Below are positions 43,150 through 52,111 of a DNA stretch of 59,018 nt, piece by piece. The notes beneath the pieces are model-generated. The model saw nothing but the letters and a program-made list of their open reading frames with translations. It searched no databases and was not told the origin of the DNA. Position numbers and translations under genes: made by a program. The DNA is from Bacteriovoracaceae bacterium (GTDB lineage: Bacteria; Bdellovibrionota; Bacteriovoracia; Bacteriovoracales; Bacteriovoracaceae). Numbering within the stretch: the first letter of the stretch is position 1; each line of letters starts with the position of its first letter. The stretch is taken from NCBI GenBank assembly GCA_018649885.1, contig JABIHA010000063.1, positions 1 to 59,018 of the forward strand, given 5' to 3'.

Positions 43150-43740
43150 TTAGTTGTGCTTTGAAAACCATTCTTTTGATCCACTTGGATCTGGCTTCAT
43201 GGTATCGTCACCTTTGTTCCAACCCATTGGACAAACTTCACCGTGCTTAGCTGAATACTGATAAGCTTCAACATAGCGAAGAGTTTCTTCAACATTTCTT
43301 CCTACTGAAAGATTGTTGATAGTGCTGTGCTGGATATTGCCTTCAGGATCAATTACAAAAGTTCCTCTAAGGGCTACGCCTGCTTCTTCAATAAGAACGC
43401 CGTAATCAGCAGCAACAGTCTTATTCATGTCAGCTAACACAGGAATATTCATTTTTCCAAGTCCACCGTCATTTCTTGATTGCTTAGTCCAAGCTAAGTG
43501 TGAAAATTTTGAGTCAACAGAACAAGCGACAACTTCGCATCCTACTTCTTTGAATTTATCGTAAGCGTCAGAGTATGCAGCAATTTCTGTTGGGCATACA
43601 AAAGTAAAATCTAGTGGATAGAAAAAGAGCACAAGCCACTTTCCACTATAGTCAGAAAGTTGAAGTGATTTAAAACTACCGTCTGGCATTAATGCGTCTG
43701 CTTTGAAATCTGGGGCTGGGTTTCCTACAAGTCTACTCAT
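43150..43740 (-). CDS. Typical 2-Cys peroxiredoxin (AhpC/Prx1 type)
   Basis: A 196-residue thiol peroxidase that reduces hydrogen peroxide and alkyl hydroperoxides in the cytosol. The peroxidatic Cys is Cys49 in FYPLDFTFVCPTE, and the resolving Cys is Cys170 in HGEVCPMGW. The conserved Arg is in TFVIDPEGNI's neighbour ALRGTFVIDP. Length and motif order are those of Prx1/AhpC. GAGGAG lies six bases before the ATG. It stands alone, followed by a strong terminator; no ahpF is nearby, so reduction is probably by thioredoxin. The 517 bases upstream hold a small candidate gene on the other strand. Confidence 0.95.
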   Translation of the reverse strand: MSRLVGNPAPDFKADALMPDGSFKSLQLSDYSGKWLVLFFYPLDFTFVCPTEIAAYSDAYDKFKEVGCEVVACSVDSKFSHLAWTKQSRNDGGLGKMNIPVLADMNKTVAADYGVLIEEAGVALRGTFVIDPEGNIQHSTINNLSVGRNVEETLRYVEAYQYSAKHGEVCPMGWNKGDDTMKPDPSGSKEWFSKHN

Positions 43741-43911
43741 ATGGTTCTCCTCGTTTAGTAATTGATAGAAATCAGGTTTTTAAGTCTTTACACTTTAGAT
43801 CGGTGATTCAGTTTCGTAAAGTCAAAAGCATGTTGATGCTGCCATATTTGGGAGGGAAGAGGCGGCACAAATGTTGCACATTTAGCTCCAGTAATTGTCG
43901 GAGAGCAGAAA

Positions 43912-44004
43912 ATGAACGCGCCTAATAATCTAATTCACGAACTCATAAGAAGGCTAAGTTTCTTTTTTTGTTTAGGATTGTGCATAATTTTGTTTTGGGC
44001 CTAA
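43912..44004 (+). CDS. Candidate 30-residue single-helix membrane protein
   Basis: A micro-ORF in the gap between the peroxiredoxin and clpP genes. It begins MNAPNNLIHELIRR and ends in a hydrophobic run (FFFCLGLCIILFWA), that is, an amphipathic basic head followed by one membrane helix, as in many bacterial small membrane proteins. GGAG lies eight bases before the ATG. Nothing else protein-like is seen in the 170 bases before or 250 bases after it. No family known to me; it could be chance. Confidence 0.4.
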   Translation: MNAPNNLIHELIRRLSFFFCLGLCIILFWA

Positions 44005-44160
44005 ATTAGTCCCCCCCATTTTTGTTTAATACTTGTGCCACAAACCAGTGTCAGAGTGATTCCATTGGTCCCTTTTTGCCAAATAAGACCTTGTTTTTTA
44101 TAGAGTTCCTCATTATGCTGTGGGGAGTCGATTGTTTTAAAATTTAGGTAAAGATTGGAC

Positions 44161-44189
44161 CCTTGTCGCCCGAAAAAGTAACACCATAT
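44161..44189 (+). promoter_or_regulatory. Heat-shock-type promoter candidate for clpP
   Basis: CCTTGTCG (44161-44168), a 13-base spacer and CACCATAT (44182-44189) resemble the sigma-32 consensus CTTGAAA-N11-16-CCCCATNT; the -10 fits well, the -35 partly. It lies 68 bases before the clpP start. Confidence 0.35.
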
Positions 44190-44257
44190 TAAATTGAGTT
44201 AGATCTTTCAGCAATTGGTCCGCACAGTGGTTTTGCCTGAAAAGAGAGAGGAAAATT

Positions 44258-44866
44258 ATGACAACTAAGGCCTACATTCCAAACCCCGTCGTCATCGAGC
44301 AAACGGCAAGAGGGGAGCGACAGTACGACATTTACTCAAGGCTTCTTTTAGACCGAATTGTGTTTCTTGGCACAGAGGTAAATGACACGGTTGCTAATCT
44401 ATTAATAGCTCAAATGCTATTTTTAGAGCAAAGTGATCCTGAGGCCCCTATTCATCTATATATTAACTCCCCCGGTGGCTCTGTATACGCAGGACTCGGG
44501 ATTTACGATATCATGCAACTGGTAACACCCCCCGTATACACCTACTGTGTGGGTCTTGCAGCCTCTATGGGAGCGCTTTTACTTCAGGCCGGTCATGCGG
44601 AACACCGCTATGCTCTTCCTCATGCTAGGATTATGATTCATCAGCCCCTAGGTGGTGCAAGAGGACAGTGTTCTGATATTCAAATTCAGGCAAAAGAAAT
44701 TGCAGACCTCAAGTTGCAGCTAAACAATATTATGGTAACTCACACTGGAAATGAGTATACCAAGATAGAAGAGGCTTGCGACAGAGACAATTACCTAAAT
44801 CCCAATGAGGCCAAAGAATTCGGACTAATTGACTCGGTTATTGAGAAGAAAGTACCTCAGAAGTAA
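44258..44866 (+). CDS. clpP: ATP-dependent Clp protease proteolytic subunit
   Basis: A 202-residue serine protease subunit that forms the 14-mer chamber fed by ClpX. The catalytic triad is Ser103 ([11 protein letters not shown]), His128 (IMIHQPLGG) and Asp177 ([18 protein letters not shown]). Length is usual. AGAGAGG lies six bases before the ATG. clpX starts 95 bases downstream on the same strand, the classic clpP-clpX arrangement, and lon follows. A heat-shock-like promoter precedes it. Identification is firm. Confidence 0.97.
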   Translation: MTTKAYIPNPVVIEQTARGERQYDIYSRLLLDRIVFLGTEVNDTVANLLIAQMLFLEQSDPEAPIHLYINSPGGSVYAGLGIYDIMQLVTPPVYTYCVGLAASMGALLLQAGHAEHRYALPHARIMIHQPLGGARGQCSDIQIQAKEIADLKLQLNNIMVTHTGNEYTKIEEACDRDNYLNPNEAKEFGLIDSVIEKKVPQK

Positions 44867-44961
44867 AGGGATTTAATTTCTTGGAGGCTGTTGCCGAAAA
44901 GCTAGTGTATTGATACCAATTGGGGAGAACGCCCAGTAGGTCGTTTCTTAAAGGAAAGACA

Positions 44962-46290
44962 ATGAGTGGTAAAGAACGATTTGGAAGCCAAGGATCTTTA
45001 AATTGCAACTTTTGTGGGAAGTCACAAAAGGAAGTTAAAAAGTTAATAGCGGGACCTGGCGTATACATTTGTGATGAGTGTATCGAGTTATGTAATGACA
45101 TTATTTTTGAAGATTCTGTTAAGTCTGCTTCTAAGGCAGCACTTGATAATGTTCCCAAGCCAAATGAAATAAAAGAACACTTAGATGAGTATGTGATCGG
45201 GCAAAACCGAGCTAAGAAAATTATTTCAGTAGCAGTACATAATCACTACAAAAGAATTAGTCATCAAAACTCTGGCAAAAAGTCTGGCAAGTTTGCTGAT
45301 GTGGAACTTCAAAAATCAAATATTTTATTAGCTGGCCCTACTGGTTCTGGAAAGACACTTATTGCTCAGAGTTTAGCAAAGTATCTTAATGTTCCTTTTG
45401 CCATTGCTGATGCGACTAGCTTAACGGAAGCTGGCTATGTTGGTGAGGACGTTGAAAATATCATTCTCAATTTACTACAAAATTGTGATTACGATATTGA
45501 CCGCGCTCAAAGAGGAATTATCTATATTGATGAAATAGATAAAATCGCAAGAAAGTCTGAAAACCCTTCGATAACTAGAGACGTTTCTGGTGAAGGCGTT
45601 CAACAGGCCCTACTAAAATTGATTGAAGGAACTGTTGCTTCTGTACCTCCTAAGGGTGGAAGAAAACATCCTCAACAGGAATTTTTACAAGTTGATACAA
45701 CCAATATTTTATTCATTGTTGCTGGTGCCTTTGTGGGTCTTGATAAAGTCATTGAAAAAAGACTTACAAAAAGACCTCTGGGTCTTCAGGCCAAAGAAGC
45801 GCCAACCGATGTCAGACAAGAGAAGTCGGTTGTTGAAAGACTTGGTGGAATTGAGGCAGAAGATCTTGTGAAGTTTGGTCTTATCCCAGAATTTATTGGA
45901 AGATTACCTGTGAATGCCATGCTTGAAGAGCTAGACGAAGACGCCTTGATCAGAATTTTACAAGAACCAAAGAATGCTGTTACGAAGCAGTATATAAAAT
46001 TATTTGAGTATGATGGTATTGAGCTTTGTTTTGAAGATGATGCACTCAATGAGGTTGCCAATATTGCCCTCAATAGAAAGACTGGGGCAAGAGGGCTTCG
46101 GGCTATCTTGGAGCAGACTATGCTTGAGGTTATGTACGATTTACCCTCTAACGATAAGGTAAATAAGTGCATTGTTACAAGGGACTCGATTCTTGGAAAA
46201 GAGCTCCCAACGCTTATTGAGGGCCCTAAAACACCAACTGATGATGATAGCGAAAGTGGTGGAACTAAGGAAATAGTCAACGCTTCTTAA
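44962..46290 (+). CDS. clpX: Clp protease ATP-binding subunit ClpX
   Basis: A ~442-residue AAA+ unfoldase that selects substrates and feeds them to ClpP. The N-terminal zinc-binding domain has Cys15, Cys18, Cys37 and Cys40 (CNFCGK and CDECIELC). Walker A is GPTGSGKT (125-132), Walker B is [10 protein letters not shown], and the C-terminal [10 protein letters not shown] holds the sensor-2 Arg. The ATG at 44962 is chosen because AAAGGA lies upstream; the frame is open 14 codons further. The acidic tail ([11 protein letters not shown]) is lineage-specific. A strong terminator follows. Confidence 0.97.
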   Translation: MSGKERFGSQGSLNCNFCGKSQKEVKKLIAGPGVYICDECIELCNDIIFEDSVKSASKAALDNVPKPNEIKEHLDEYVIGQNRAKKIISVAVHNHYKRISHQNSGKKSGKFADVELQKSNILLAGPTGSGKTLIAQSLAKYLNVPFAIADATSLTEAGYVGEDVENIILNLLQNCDYDIDRAQRGIIYIDEIDKIARKSENPSITRDVSGEGVQQALLKLIEGTVASVPPKGGRKHPQQEFLQVDTTNILFIVAGAFVGLDKVIEKRLTKRPLGLQAKEAPTDVRQEKSVVERLGGIEAEDLVKFGLIPEFIGRLPVNAMLEELDEDALIRILQEPKNAVTKQYIKLFEYDGIELCFEDDALNEVANIALNRKTGARGLRAILEQTMLEVMYDLPSNDKVNKCIVTRDSILGKELPTLIEGPKTPTDDDSESGGTKEIVNAS

Positions 46291-46330
46291 ATAACTTACT
46301 AAAAAACTATGAATACTAATTTTGAGAGAG

Positions 46331-46356
46331 AATCCCCAGAAATTGGGGATTTTTTT
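46331..46356 (+). terminator. Terminator after clpX
   Basis: AATCCCCA (46331-46338) pairs with TGGGGATT (46344-46351) around GAAAT and runs into seven T. It is a textbook intrinsic terminator 40 bases after the clpX stop. Confidence 0.88.
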
Positions 46357-46432
46357 GTGGTTTTTATCAAAAGAAGTAAGGAAATATTACAAAATCGCAG
46401 CTTAGAGGCAAAAAGCGGCCATTAATTTTTTT

Positions 46433-46461
46433 TTGACCCAGGAGAGGATTTTTGGGACAAT
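46433..46461 (+). promoter_or_regulatory. Sigma-70-type promoter candidate for lon
   Basis: TTGACC (46433-46438), a 17-base spacer and GACAAT (46456-46461) fit the vegetative consensus at five and four of six positions. It lies about 75 bases before the lon start, after the clpX terminator. Confidence 0.45.
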
Positions 46462-46536
46462 AAATCTGTTGATACTAAGGCCTCCAGAACTCAGTCTGTC
46501 AGGGAAGATTGGCCTACAAATAGCGCAGGAGGTGCT

Positions 46537-48939
46537 ATGACCGAAGATGTAAAGTCCTACCCTTTACTACCACTCAGAGATGTAATTATTTTTCCACACA
46601 TGGTTGTGCCACTTTTTGTTGGTCGAGAAAAATCAATTAGTGCTCTTGAGGAAGCAGCTAAAAAGGGCAATGAACTTTTTTTAGTAACCCAAAAAGATGC
46701 AAGTGTTCTCAACCCAGAACGAGAAGACATCTATCAAGTTGGAACAGTTGTAAATATTATCCAAATGCTTAGGCTGCCGGATAATACTGTGAAAGTCTTG
46801 ATTGAAGGTAAGCATCGAGCAGTTATCGAAGGTTTCACTAGTAAAGAAAGTGGCTATGAAGTTGAGGTAAGCAGATTCCTCGACAACGTTGATGATCCTG
46901 TCGGTCTTGAAGCAACGGTGCGTGGGACGAAAACTATTTTTGAGCAATATGTGAAGCTCAATAAAAGAATTCCACCTGAGCTTTTGATGAGTATCTCTTC
47001 TATTAATGATCCATCAAGACTAGCTGATATTATCGTTGCCCACTTAACGATGAAAATCCCTGAAAAACAAGAAGTACTAGAAGCATCTTCAGTCACAGAA
47101 AGATTAGAGATATTACTAGGAAAAATGCAATCAGAAATTGAGATTATCAATGTTGAAAAACGCATTAGAACACGCGTTAAAAATCAAATGGAAAAATCTC
47201 AGAAAGAGTACTATTTGAATGAGCAAATGAACGCTATTCAAAAAGAGTTAGGTCAAAAGGATGACACCAAGTCAGATGTCCAGGAAATGGAAGAAAAGCT
47301 TGAGAACAAGTCTATGCCTTTTGAGGCCAAAGAAAAAACAGCTAAAGAAATTAGAAAACTCAAGTCGATGTCTCCTATGTCAGCTGAAGCAGCGGTAGTG
47401 AGAAACTACGTAGACTGGATGCTTTCACTTCCATGGGCAGGTTACACTGATGACAATACTGATGTTATTAGAGCTCGGGGAATTTTAGACGCTGATCACT
47501 ACGGACTAAAAGACGTAAAAGAGCGTATTGTTGAATATCTTGCGGTCAAAACCCTGGTAGGACCCGAAGGTAAAGGAACGATACTCTGTTTAGCAGGTCC
47601 TCCCGGTGTTGGGAAAACTTCTATAGCAAAATCACTTGCAAAATCTATGGATAGAAAATTTGTTAGACTATCACTTGGTGGTGTTAGGGATGAAGCAGAG
47701 ATTAGAGGGCACAGAAGAACCTATGTTGGTGCGATGCCTGGAAAAATTATTCAATCTCTTAAAAAGGTAGGATCGAATAATCCTGTAATTCTACTAGATG
47801 AAATTGACAAAATGAGCTCTGACTTTAGGGGTGACCCAGCTTCGGCGATGCTAGAAGTGCTAGATCCGGAGCAAAATAAGAATTTTTCTGATCATTATCT
47901 AGAAGTTGAGTATGACTTATCTAAAGTTATGTTCATAATGACGGCCAATGATATTTCAAAAATTCCTGGACCACTCAAAGACAGAATGGAGATTATTCAT
48001 GTAGCGGGTTACACCCCTTTTGAAAAACTTCAAATTGCTAAAAGATTTCTTCTTTCCAAGGCCATTATTAATAACGGACTCACTGAGTACAGTCTAAATA
48101 TTAATGATAAAGTATTTAAGAAGGTAATCGCAGGGTATACAAGAGAAGCGGGTGTTAGGGAGATTGAAAGATTGACTAATACCATTGCAAGAAAAGTTGC
48201 CACAGAAGTAGTTGAAAAAGGGCATCCCGTAGGGAAGAAATTTTCTATTACTGATAAAGCTGTCGATAAATACTTGGGACCAACTATTTTTGATGAGACT
48301 GATGTTGAAAAAGAACCTCAAATTGGTCTGTGTAATGGACTTGCCTACACTAGTGTTGGCGGAGAGCTTCTTCACATTGAAGTAGTCACCGTCCCTGGTA
48401 CTGGGAAAATCCAAATTACCGGTAAACTTGGTGAAGTGATGCAAGAATCTGCAAAAACTGCACTTAGTTATGTTCGGTCAATGTCGGATCGCTTGGGAGT
48501 TAGTCATGAATGGTATGCGAAAAATGATATACACATTCATGTTCCTGAAGGTGCGACACCAAAAGATGGTCCAAGTGCAGGTGTAACTCTTGCAACAGCA
48601 TTAACATCGGCTATTACTAATATCCCAGTTGATCAAAATGTTGCAATGACAGGTGAAATTACACTGAGAGGGAGAGTTCTCCCAATTGGTGGACTCAAAG
48701 AAAAAATGCTAGCGGCTAAACTTAGAGGCATAAGTAAGGTCATCATTCCTAGCAAAAATGAGAAAGATATTTCTAAGATTCCGGACGAGATTAAAAAGGG
48801 AATGGAAATTTTTCCATGTAAGTATGCTGAAGAAGTACTTAAATACGCTCTAAAACTCGAAAGACCGGAGGAGTTCCTTCAAGCTCCAGCTGGCCTAAAG
48901 GTCATCAATTCTGGAAATATTCAAGAAATTGCCAACTAA
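46537..48939 (+). CDS. lon: ATP-dependent protease Lon
   Basis: An 800-residue LonA protease, normal length, degrading misfolded and regulatory proteins in the cytosol. The N-terminal substrate-binding domain starts at YPLLPLRDVIIFPHM. The AAA+ module has Walker A GPPGVGKT (354-361) and Walker B VILLDEIDKM. The protease domain carries the Ser-Lys dyad: Ser680 in PKDGPSAGV and Lys723 in GGLKEKMLAA. AGGAGG lies four bases before the ATG. It has its own promoter, and its terminator lies inside the next gene's coding start. Identification is firm. Confidence 0.98.
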   Translation: MTEDVKSYPLLPLRDVIIFPHMVVPLFVGREKSISALEEAAKKGNELFLVTQKDASVLNPEREDIYQVGTVVNIIQMLRLPDNTVKVLIEGKHRAVIEGFTSKESGYEVEVSRFLDNVDDPVGLEATVRGTKTIFEQYVKLNKRIPPELLMSISSINDPSRLADIIVAHLTMKIPEKQEVLEASSVTERLEILLGKMQSEIEIINVEKRIRTRVKNQMEKSQKEYYLNEQMNAIQKELGQKDDTKSDVQEMEEKLENKSMPFEAKEKTAKEIRKLKSMSPMSAEAAVVRNYVDWMLSLPWAGYTDDNTDVIRARGILDADHYGLKDVKERIVEYLAVKTLVGPEGKGTILCLAGPPGVGKTSIAKSLAKSMDRKFVRLSLGGVRDEAEIRGHRRTYVGAMPGKIIQSLKKVGSNNPVILLDEIDKMSSDFRGDPASAMLEVLDPEQNKNFSDHYLEVEYDLSKVMFIMTANDISKIPGPLKDRMEIIHVAGYTPFEKLQIAKRFLLSKAIINNGLTEYSLNINDKVFKKVIAGYTREAGVREIERLTNTIARKVATEVVEKGHPVGKKFSITDKAVDKYLGPTIFDETDVEKEPQIGLCNGLAYTSVGGELLHIEVVTVPGTGKIQITGKLGEVMQESAKTALSYVRSMSDRLGVSHEWYAKNDIHIHVPEGATPKDGPSAGVTLATALTSAITNIPVDQNVAMTGEITLRGRVLPIGGLKEKMLAAKLRGISKVIIPSKNEKDISKIPDEIKKGMEIFPCKYAEEVLKYALKLERPEEFLQAPAGLKVINSGNIQEIAN

Positions 48940-50848
48940 TTTTTTCTTTTACATAAAGAAAGGCAGGTTAACCCTGCCTTTCTTTTTTCTTTTTTTAAAC
49001 TCCCTCCTATTTAGTTGTTCTCAAGGCAAAGAAAAAGTTGAATTTGATGTGACTGGTACAAATGGAGACGTTTCTAGTAGTAATTCTAATACCGCCTCTC
49101 CCGCCTCTACTCCGACAAATAGTGATTTATCTCTTTTAAAGTCTGAGAGTTATTTTCAGTATACGAGAATTTTAGACGGGAAAACTAGTAGTGTTTCATT
49201 CATTGCTAAGGATTCAACTGGTCGAATTATTTCTCAGGGTGGACTCACAGTTGTTTTTGAACTCGCAGTGGATGGCACCTCTTCGGGAACATTTAGCGCT
49301 GTTACTGATAATTCAAATGGTCTCTACACTGCGACTTTTACAGGAACTTCTATTGGCACATCTATCAGTCTCAAAACTAAAGTGGGCGGTAGTTATGTGA
49401 CTAGCCTATCTCCCCAAATTCAAGTTGGTCCTGGTAGCTACTTTAGGAAAATTTCTGTTGTACCAGCAACAACAACTTCAGAATATCAAGTGAAAGTAGA
49501 CTTAAATACCTCAAACTTTGATTACAGTAAGGCAAAATCTGATGGCTCTGATTTGCGTTTTTATAGCGAAATTTTTGCTTTCATTCAGCCCTTTGATTAT
49601 TGGATTGAAAAGTGGGATTCCTCAGGAACATCTACAATTTGGGTTCAAGTAGCGGGTATTGCCACCTCAGCTTTTTACTTATTTTACGGAAATGATTTGG
49701 CCACTAGTAACTCATCAAAAATTGAGACTTTTTCTTACTCAGCGGCCAAAGACCTATACTACAATATGAGCAGCTATACGGCAGGCTCAACAACAATGAG
49801 TATTTGTAATTATGGGGCCGCAGCTGATGTGACGGCCACCGTTTCCACTGGAACTGAGACTAATAATATATTGCAAGACGCTTGTGTGAATTTTAGTAAT
49901 ACAAGGCAAGGTGTAATCTCAGCTGTTACGCCTATTGTGGGAAGAGTCGTTCATTCAAGTGGTCATGATACTGTAATGCCAATTTCCTTTGCTACCAGCC
50001 TAACTGGGTATCCAAAATCTAGGGGAGCGGATCAGTATCGATTTTTTAATCCTAACGCAGTTGATGCAGCAGTAACTCTTTATGACTATGATTCATCAGG
50101 AACTCTATTGGGGACATTCCCTTATAGCGTGACAGCTGGAAACTTCTTAAATGTGGTACAAGACTTTACAACATTTGGTCTTGTGGAGAGCTCCATTCCA
50201 ATTTTAACAATGTATAACTATAGCAATGCATCGGATGTGGTTGACCTTGTTAAGGGCGGAAAAGATCTATTGGGTGTTATCGCATCAAGTGCCGCAATCG
50301 GTTTTTTAAAAAATGGAACCTCGGGAACAGCATATCATTCTAATGCAACCACTACTGTATTTATTGGAGACAAAGGTGGTTCGAAAGTACTTGCAGGCGG
50401 GGGAAGCCAAAATGCTGGTGTTGCTGTGAGAGTCATTAGCAATAAAGAAGTCGTTGGCGCAGGCCAAGCCGATGGCGACGGCTCTGACTCTGAAGCATTT
50501 TGGCCTGTGGACCTTCTTGAAGATGATTATCTTATTCCCACTGCTAGTCAGTATGTAAAAATAGCTTGTCATCAAACGGTGAACATCACTGTATTAAATC
50601 CTGATACATCCACCTACGGAACTGGCACTTGCACGCCTACAGGAAATACTCCTGGGGTTATCGATTTTGGCGATCCTGGTGCTGGAATTCCAATACTAAC
50701 TGGTTCGAGAGTACTAGGTGATAAGGCCTTCTATCTTTATTACGAATACAGTAATCAAGATGAAAGTAATTTATATGGGATAAAGCACGCAAGGCCCTAT
50801 CAATACCCTGAGTCCATACCAAGCATAGGATCTGAGGGAAGCTGGTAA
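48929..50848 (+). CDS. DUF2341 lipoprotein with Ig-like domain
   Basis: A 639-residue lipoprotein (hydrophobic FFFLFLNSLLFSC, lipobox LFSC). After a Ser/Thr linker, residues ~65-165 resemble an invasin/filamin-type Ig-like domain (YFQYTRILDGKTSSVSFIAK). Residues ~172-265 match DUF2341 (YQVKVDLNTSNFDYSKAKSD, then FDYWIEKWDSSGTSTIWVQV and AFYLFYGN). The C-terminal half is beta-rich and unassigned. The only in-frame start is a TTG at 48929, inside the end of lon, with no convincing ribosome site, so translation may depend on lon. The lon terminator hairpin lies within its signal-peptide codons. Probable role: surface adhesion. Confidence 0.7.
   Translation: MPTNFFFYIKKGRLTLPFFFLFLNSLLFSCSQGKEKVEFDVTGTNGDVSSSNSNTASPASTPTNSDLSLLKSESYFQYTRILDGKTSSVSFIAKDSTGRIISQGGLTVVFELAVDGTSSGTFSAVTDNSNGLYTATFTGTSIGTSISLKTKVGGSYVTSLSPQIQVGPGSYFRKISVVPATTTSEYQVKVDLNTSNFDYSKAKSDGSDLRFYSEIFAFIQPFDYWIEKWDSSGTSTIWVQVAGIATSAFYLFYGNDLATSNSSKIETFSYSAAKDLYYNMSSYTAGSTTMSICNYGAAADVTATVSTGTETNNILQDACVNFSNTRQGVISAVTPIVGRVVHSSGHDTVMPISFATSLTGYPKSRGADQYRFFNPNAVDAAVTLYDYDSSGTLLGTFPYSVTAGNFLNVVQDFTTFGLVESSIPILTMYNYSNASDVVDLVKGGKDLLGVIASSAAIGFLKNGTSGTAYHSNATTTVFIGDKGGSKVLAGGGSQNAGVAVRVISNKEVVGAGQADGDGSDSEAFWPVDLLEDDYLIPTASQYVKIACHQTVNITVLNPDTSTYGTGTCTPTGNTPGVIDFGDPGAGIPILTGSRVLGDKAFYLYYEYSNQDESNLYGIKHARPYQYPESIPSIGSEGSW
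48955..48997 (+). terminator. Terminator of lon, overlapping the next gene's signal peptide
   Basis: AAAGAAAGGCAGG (48955-48967) pairs perfectly over 13 bp with CCTGCCTTTCTTT (48973-48985) around TTAAC, followed by a T-rich run to 48997. It starts 15 bases after the lon stop. The same bases encode KKGRLTLPFFFLFL of the following lipoprotein. Confidence 0.88.
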
Positions 50849-50867
50849 TTGGCACTGGAATTAGTAT

Positions 50868-51995
50868 TTAATTTGTCCAAATATCAATTGAAGTAACTTT
50901 TAAATTAATTGAATCAAAAAAAGCTGCAATGTTATTTTTCACTTCTTCAGTATCTGATTCAAATTTACTAAAGAATAACTCCACACTGACATTGTCATGG
51001 GTGTAATGATAGTTGGCCTTCTTATAATGATCGAAAACTTTTAGTTCTCTGAGAAAGTCAAAGAGGTCCTTTTCAAATGATTCACGTAGTGGAAGGAGGT
51101 CCATTTTGTCGGGAGTTTCGTAGTGGTCGTACTCTGTATCGATATGAACTACAACATCGTGTATTTCAGGCACGTGCTTTCTAACTTTTTGAGATACCCA
51201 AAGGGCCACTTGGTGACCTTCTGTTACACTCATATCTGATCCAACCTCAACATTGAGATCGAGGTAGACTTTTCCATTTATAGGGCGTGATCTTACCTCG
51301 TGAATCCCTGTCACGGCCTTAAGAGATTTTGATTGTTCTCTAATGATTTTAATTTTGTCGGGAGTTAGCCCAGTATCAACTAACTCCATTAAGCTACTCC
51401 ATACAAAAGTCCATCCAACTCTAGCTATAATAATACCTACAAAAATAGCGGCAAAGAGCTCAACGAGGTAGAGGCCAAAATAGGAAAATACCAATCCAAT
51501 CATCACTATTAAAGATGAGAGTGCATCTGATCTTGAGTGCCAGGCATTGGCCATCATCATGGGCGATTTTGTTTCTTCAGCAGCTTTTTTGGTGACACGA
51601 AAAATAAATTCTTTTCCAATAATTGTGGCGAGCACTAATATCAGGGCCCAAATACTTCTTTCAACCGTGTAATCACCATGAAGGATTGCTTTAACGGCTT
51701 GGTAAATTACAAGGATGCCAATTGAGATTAATGAGCTTCCAAGAATTGTGGTGCCAAGTGTTTCAATCTTTCCATGACCATAAGGATGGTCTTCGTCTGG
51801 TTCCTTATTTGAATAACTTGCAAAGACTAATACGAAAATATCTGTGGCAAGATCTGAAAGAGAGTGGACACCATCGGCCAAGAGAGATTGGGAGCCAATG
51901 GTCTTACCTACTATAAGCTTCGCCACACCTAAAACTGTGTCAATAACAGCACCAAAAATCGTTACTCTTCTAATTTTTGATAGATTTGATTCCAA
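50868..51995 (-). CDS. Cation diffusion facilitator (CDF) transporter
   Basis: A 375-residue inner-membrane cation/proton antiporter, probably exporting Zn2+, Fe2+ or similar. The N-terminal domain has six helices. SLLADGVHSLSDLATD holds the first metal site (Asp, His, Asp) and NAWHSRSDALSSLIV the second half ('H-x-x-x-D'). EDHPYGHGKIETLG is the conserved loop. The C-terminal cytosolic domain (EVRSRPINGKVYLDLNVEV and DVVVHIDTEYD) is longer than usual by ~70 residues, with an extra unassigned tail. The start is a TTG with GGGAG ten bases upstream. It is convergent with the DUF2341 lipoprotein gene (19-base gap). Confidence 0.93.
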   Translation of the reverse strand: MESNLSKIRRVTIFGAVIDTVLGVAKLIVGKTIGSQSLLADGVHSLSDLATDIFVLVFASYSNKEPDEDHPYGHGKIETLGTTILGSSLISIGILVIYQAVKAILHGDYTVERSIWALILVLATIIGKEFIFRVTKKAAEETKSPMMMANAWHSRSDALSSLIVMIGLVFSYFGLYLVELFAAIFVGIIIARVGWTFVWSSLMELVDTGLTPDKIKIIREQSKSLKAVTGIHEVRSRPINGKVYLDLNVEVGSDMSVTEGHQVALWVSQKVRKHVPEIHDVVVHIDTEYDHYETPDKMDLLPLRESFEKDLFDFLRELKVFDHYKKANYHYTHDNVSVELFFSKFESDTEEVKNNIAAFFDSINLKVTSIDIWTN

Positions 51996-52111
51996 AACTC
52001 AGTACTCCCGCACGCCTTAGTATTTTGAAAAACTATCATATAAATAATGAAAATTCACCTCATCCTCGCAGTGCAATGTTTTTAAACTGAGTGCTCCCAG
52101 GTAGACTAAAA

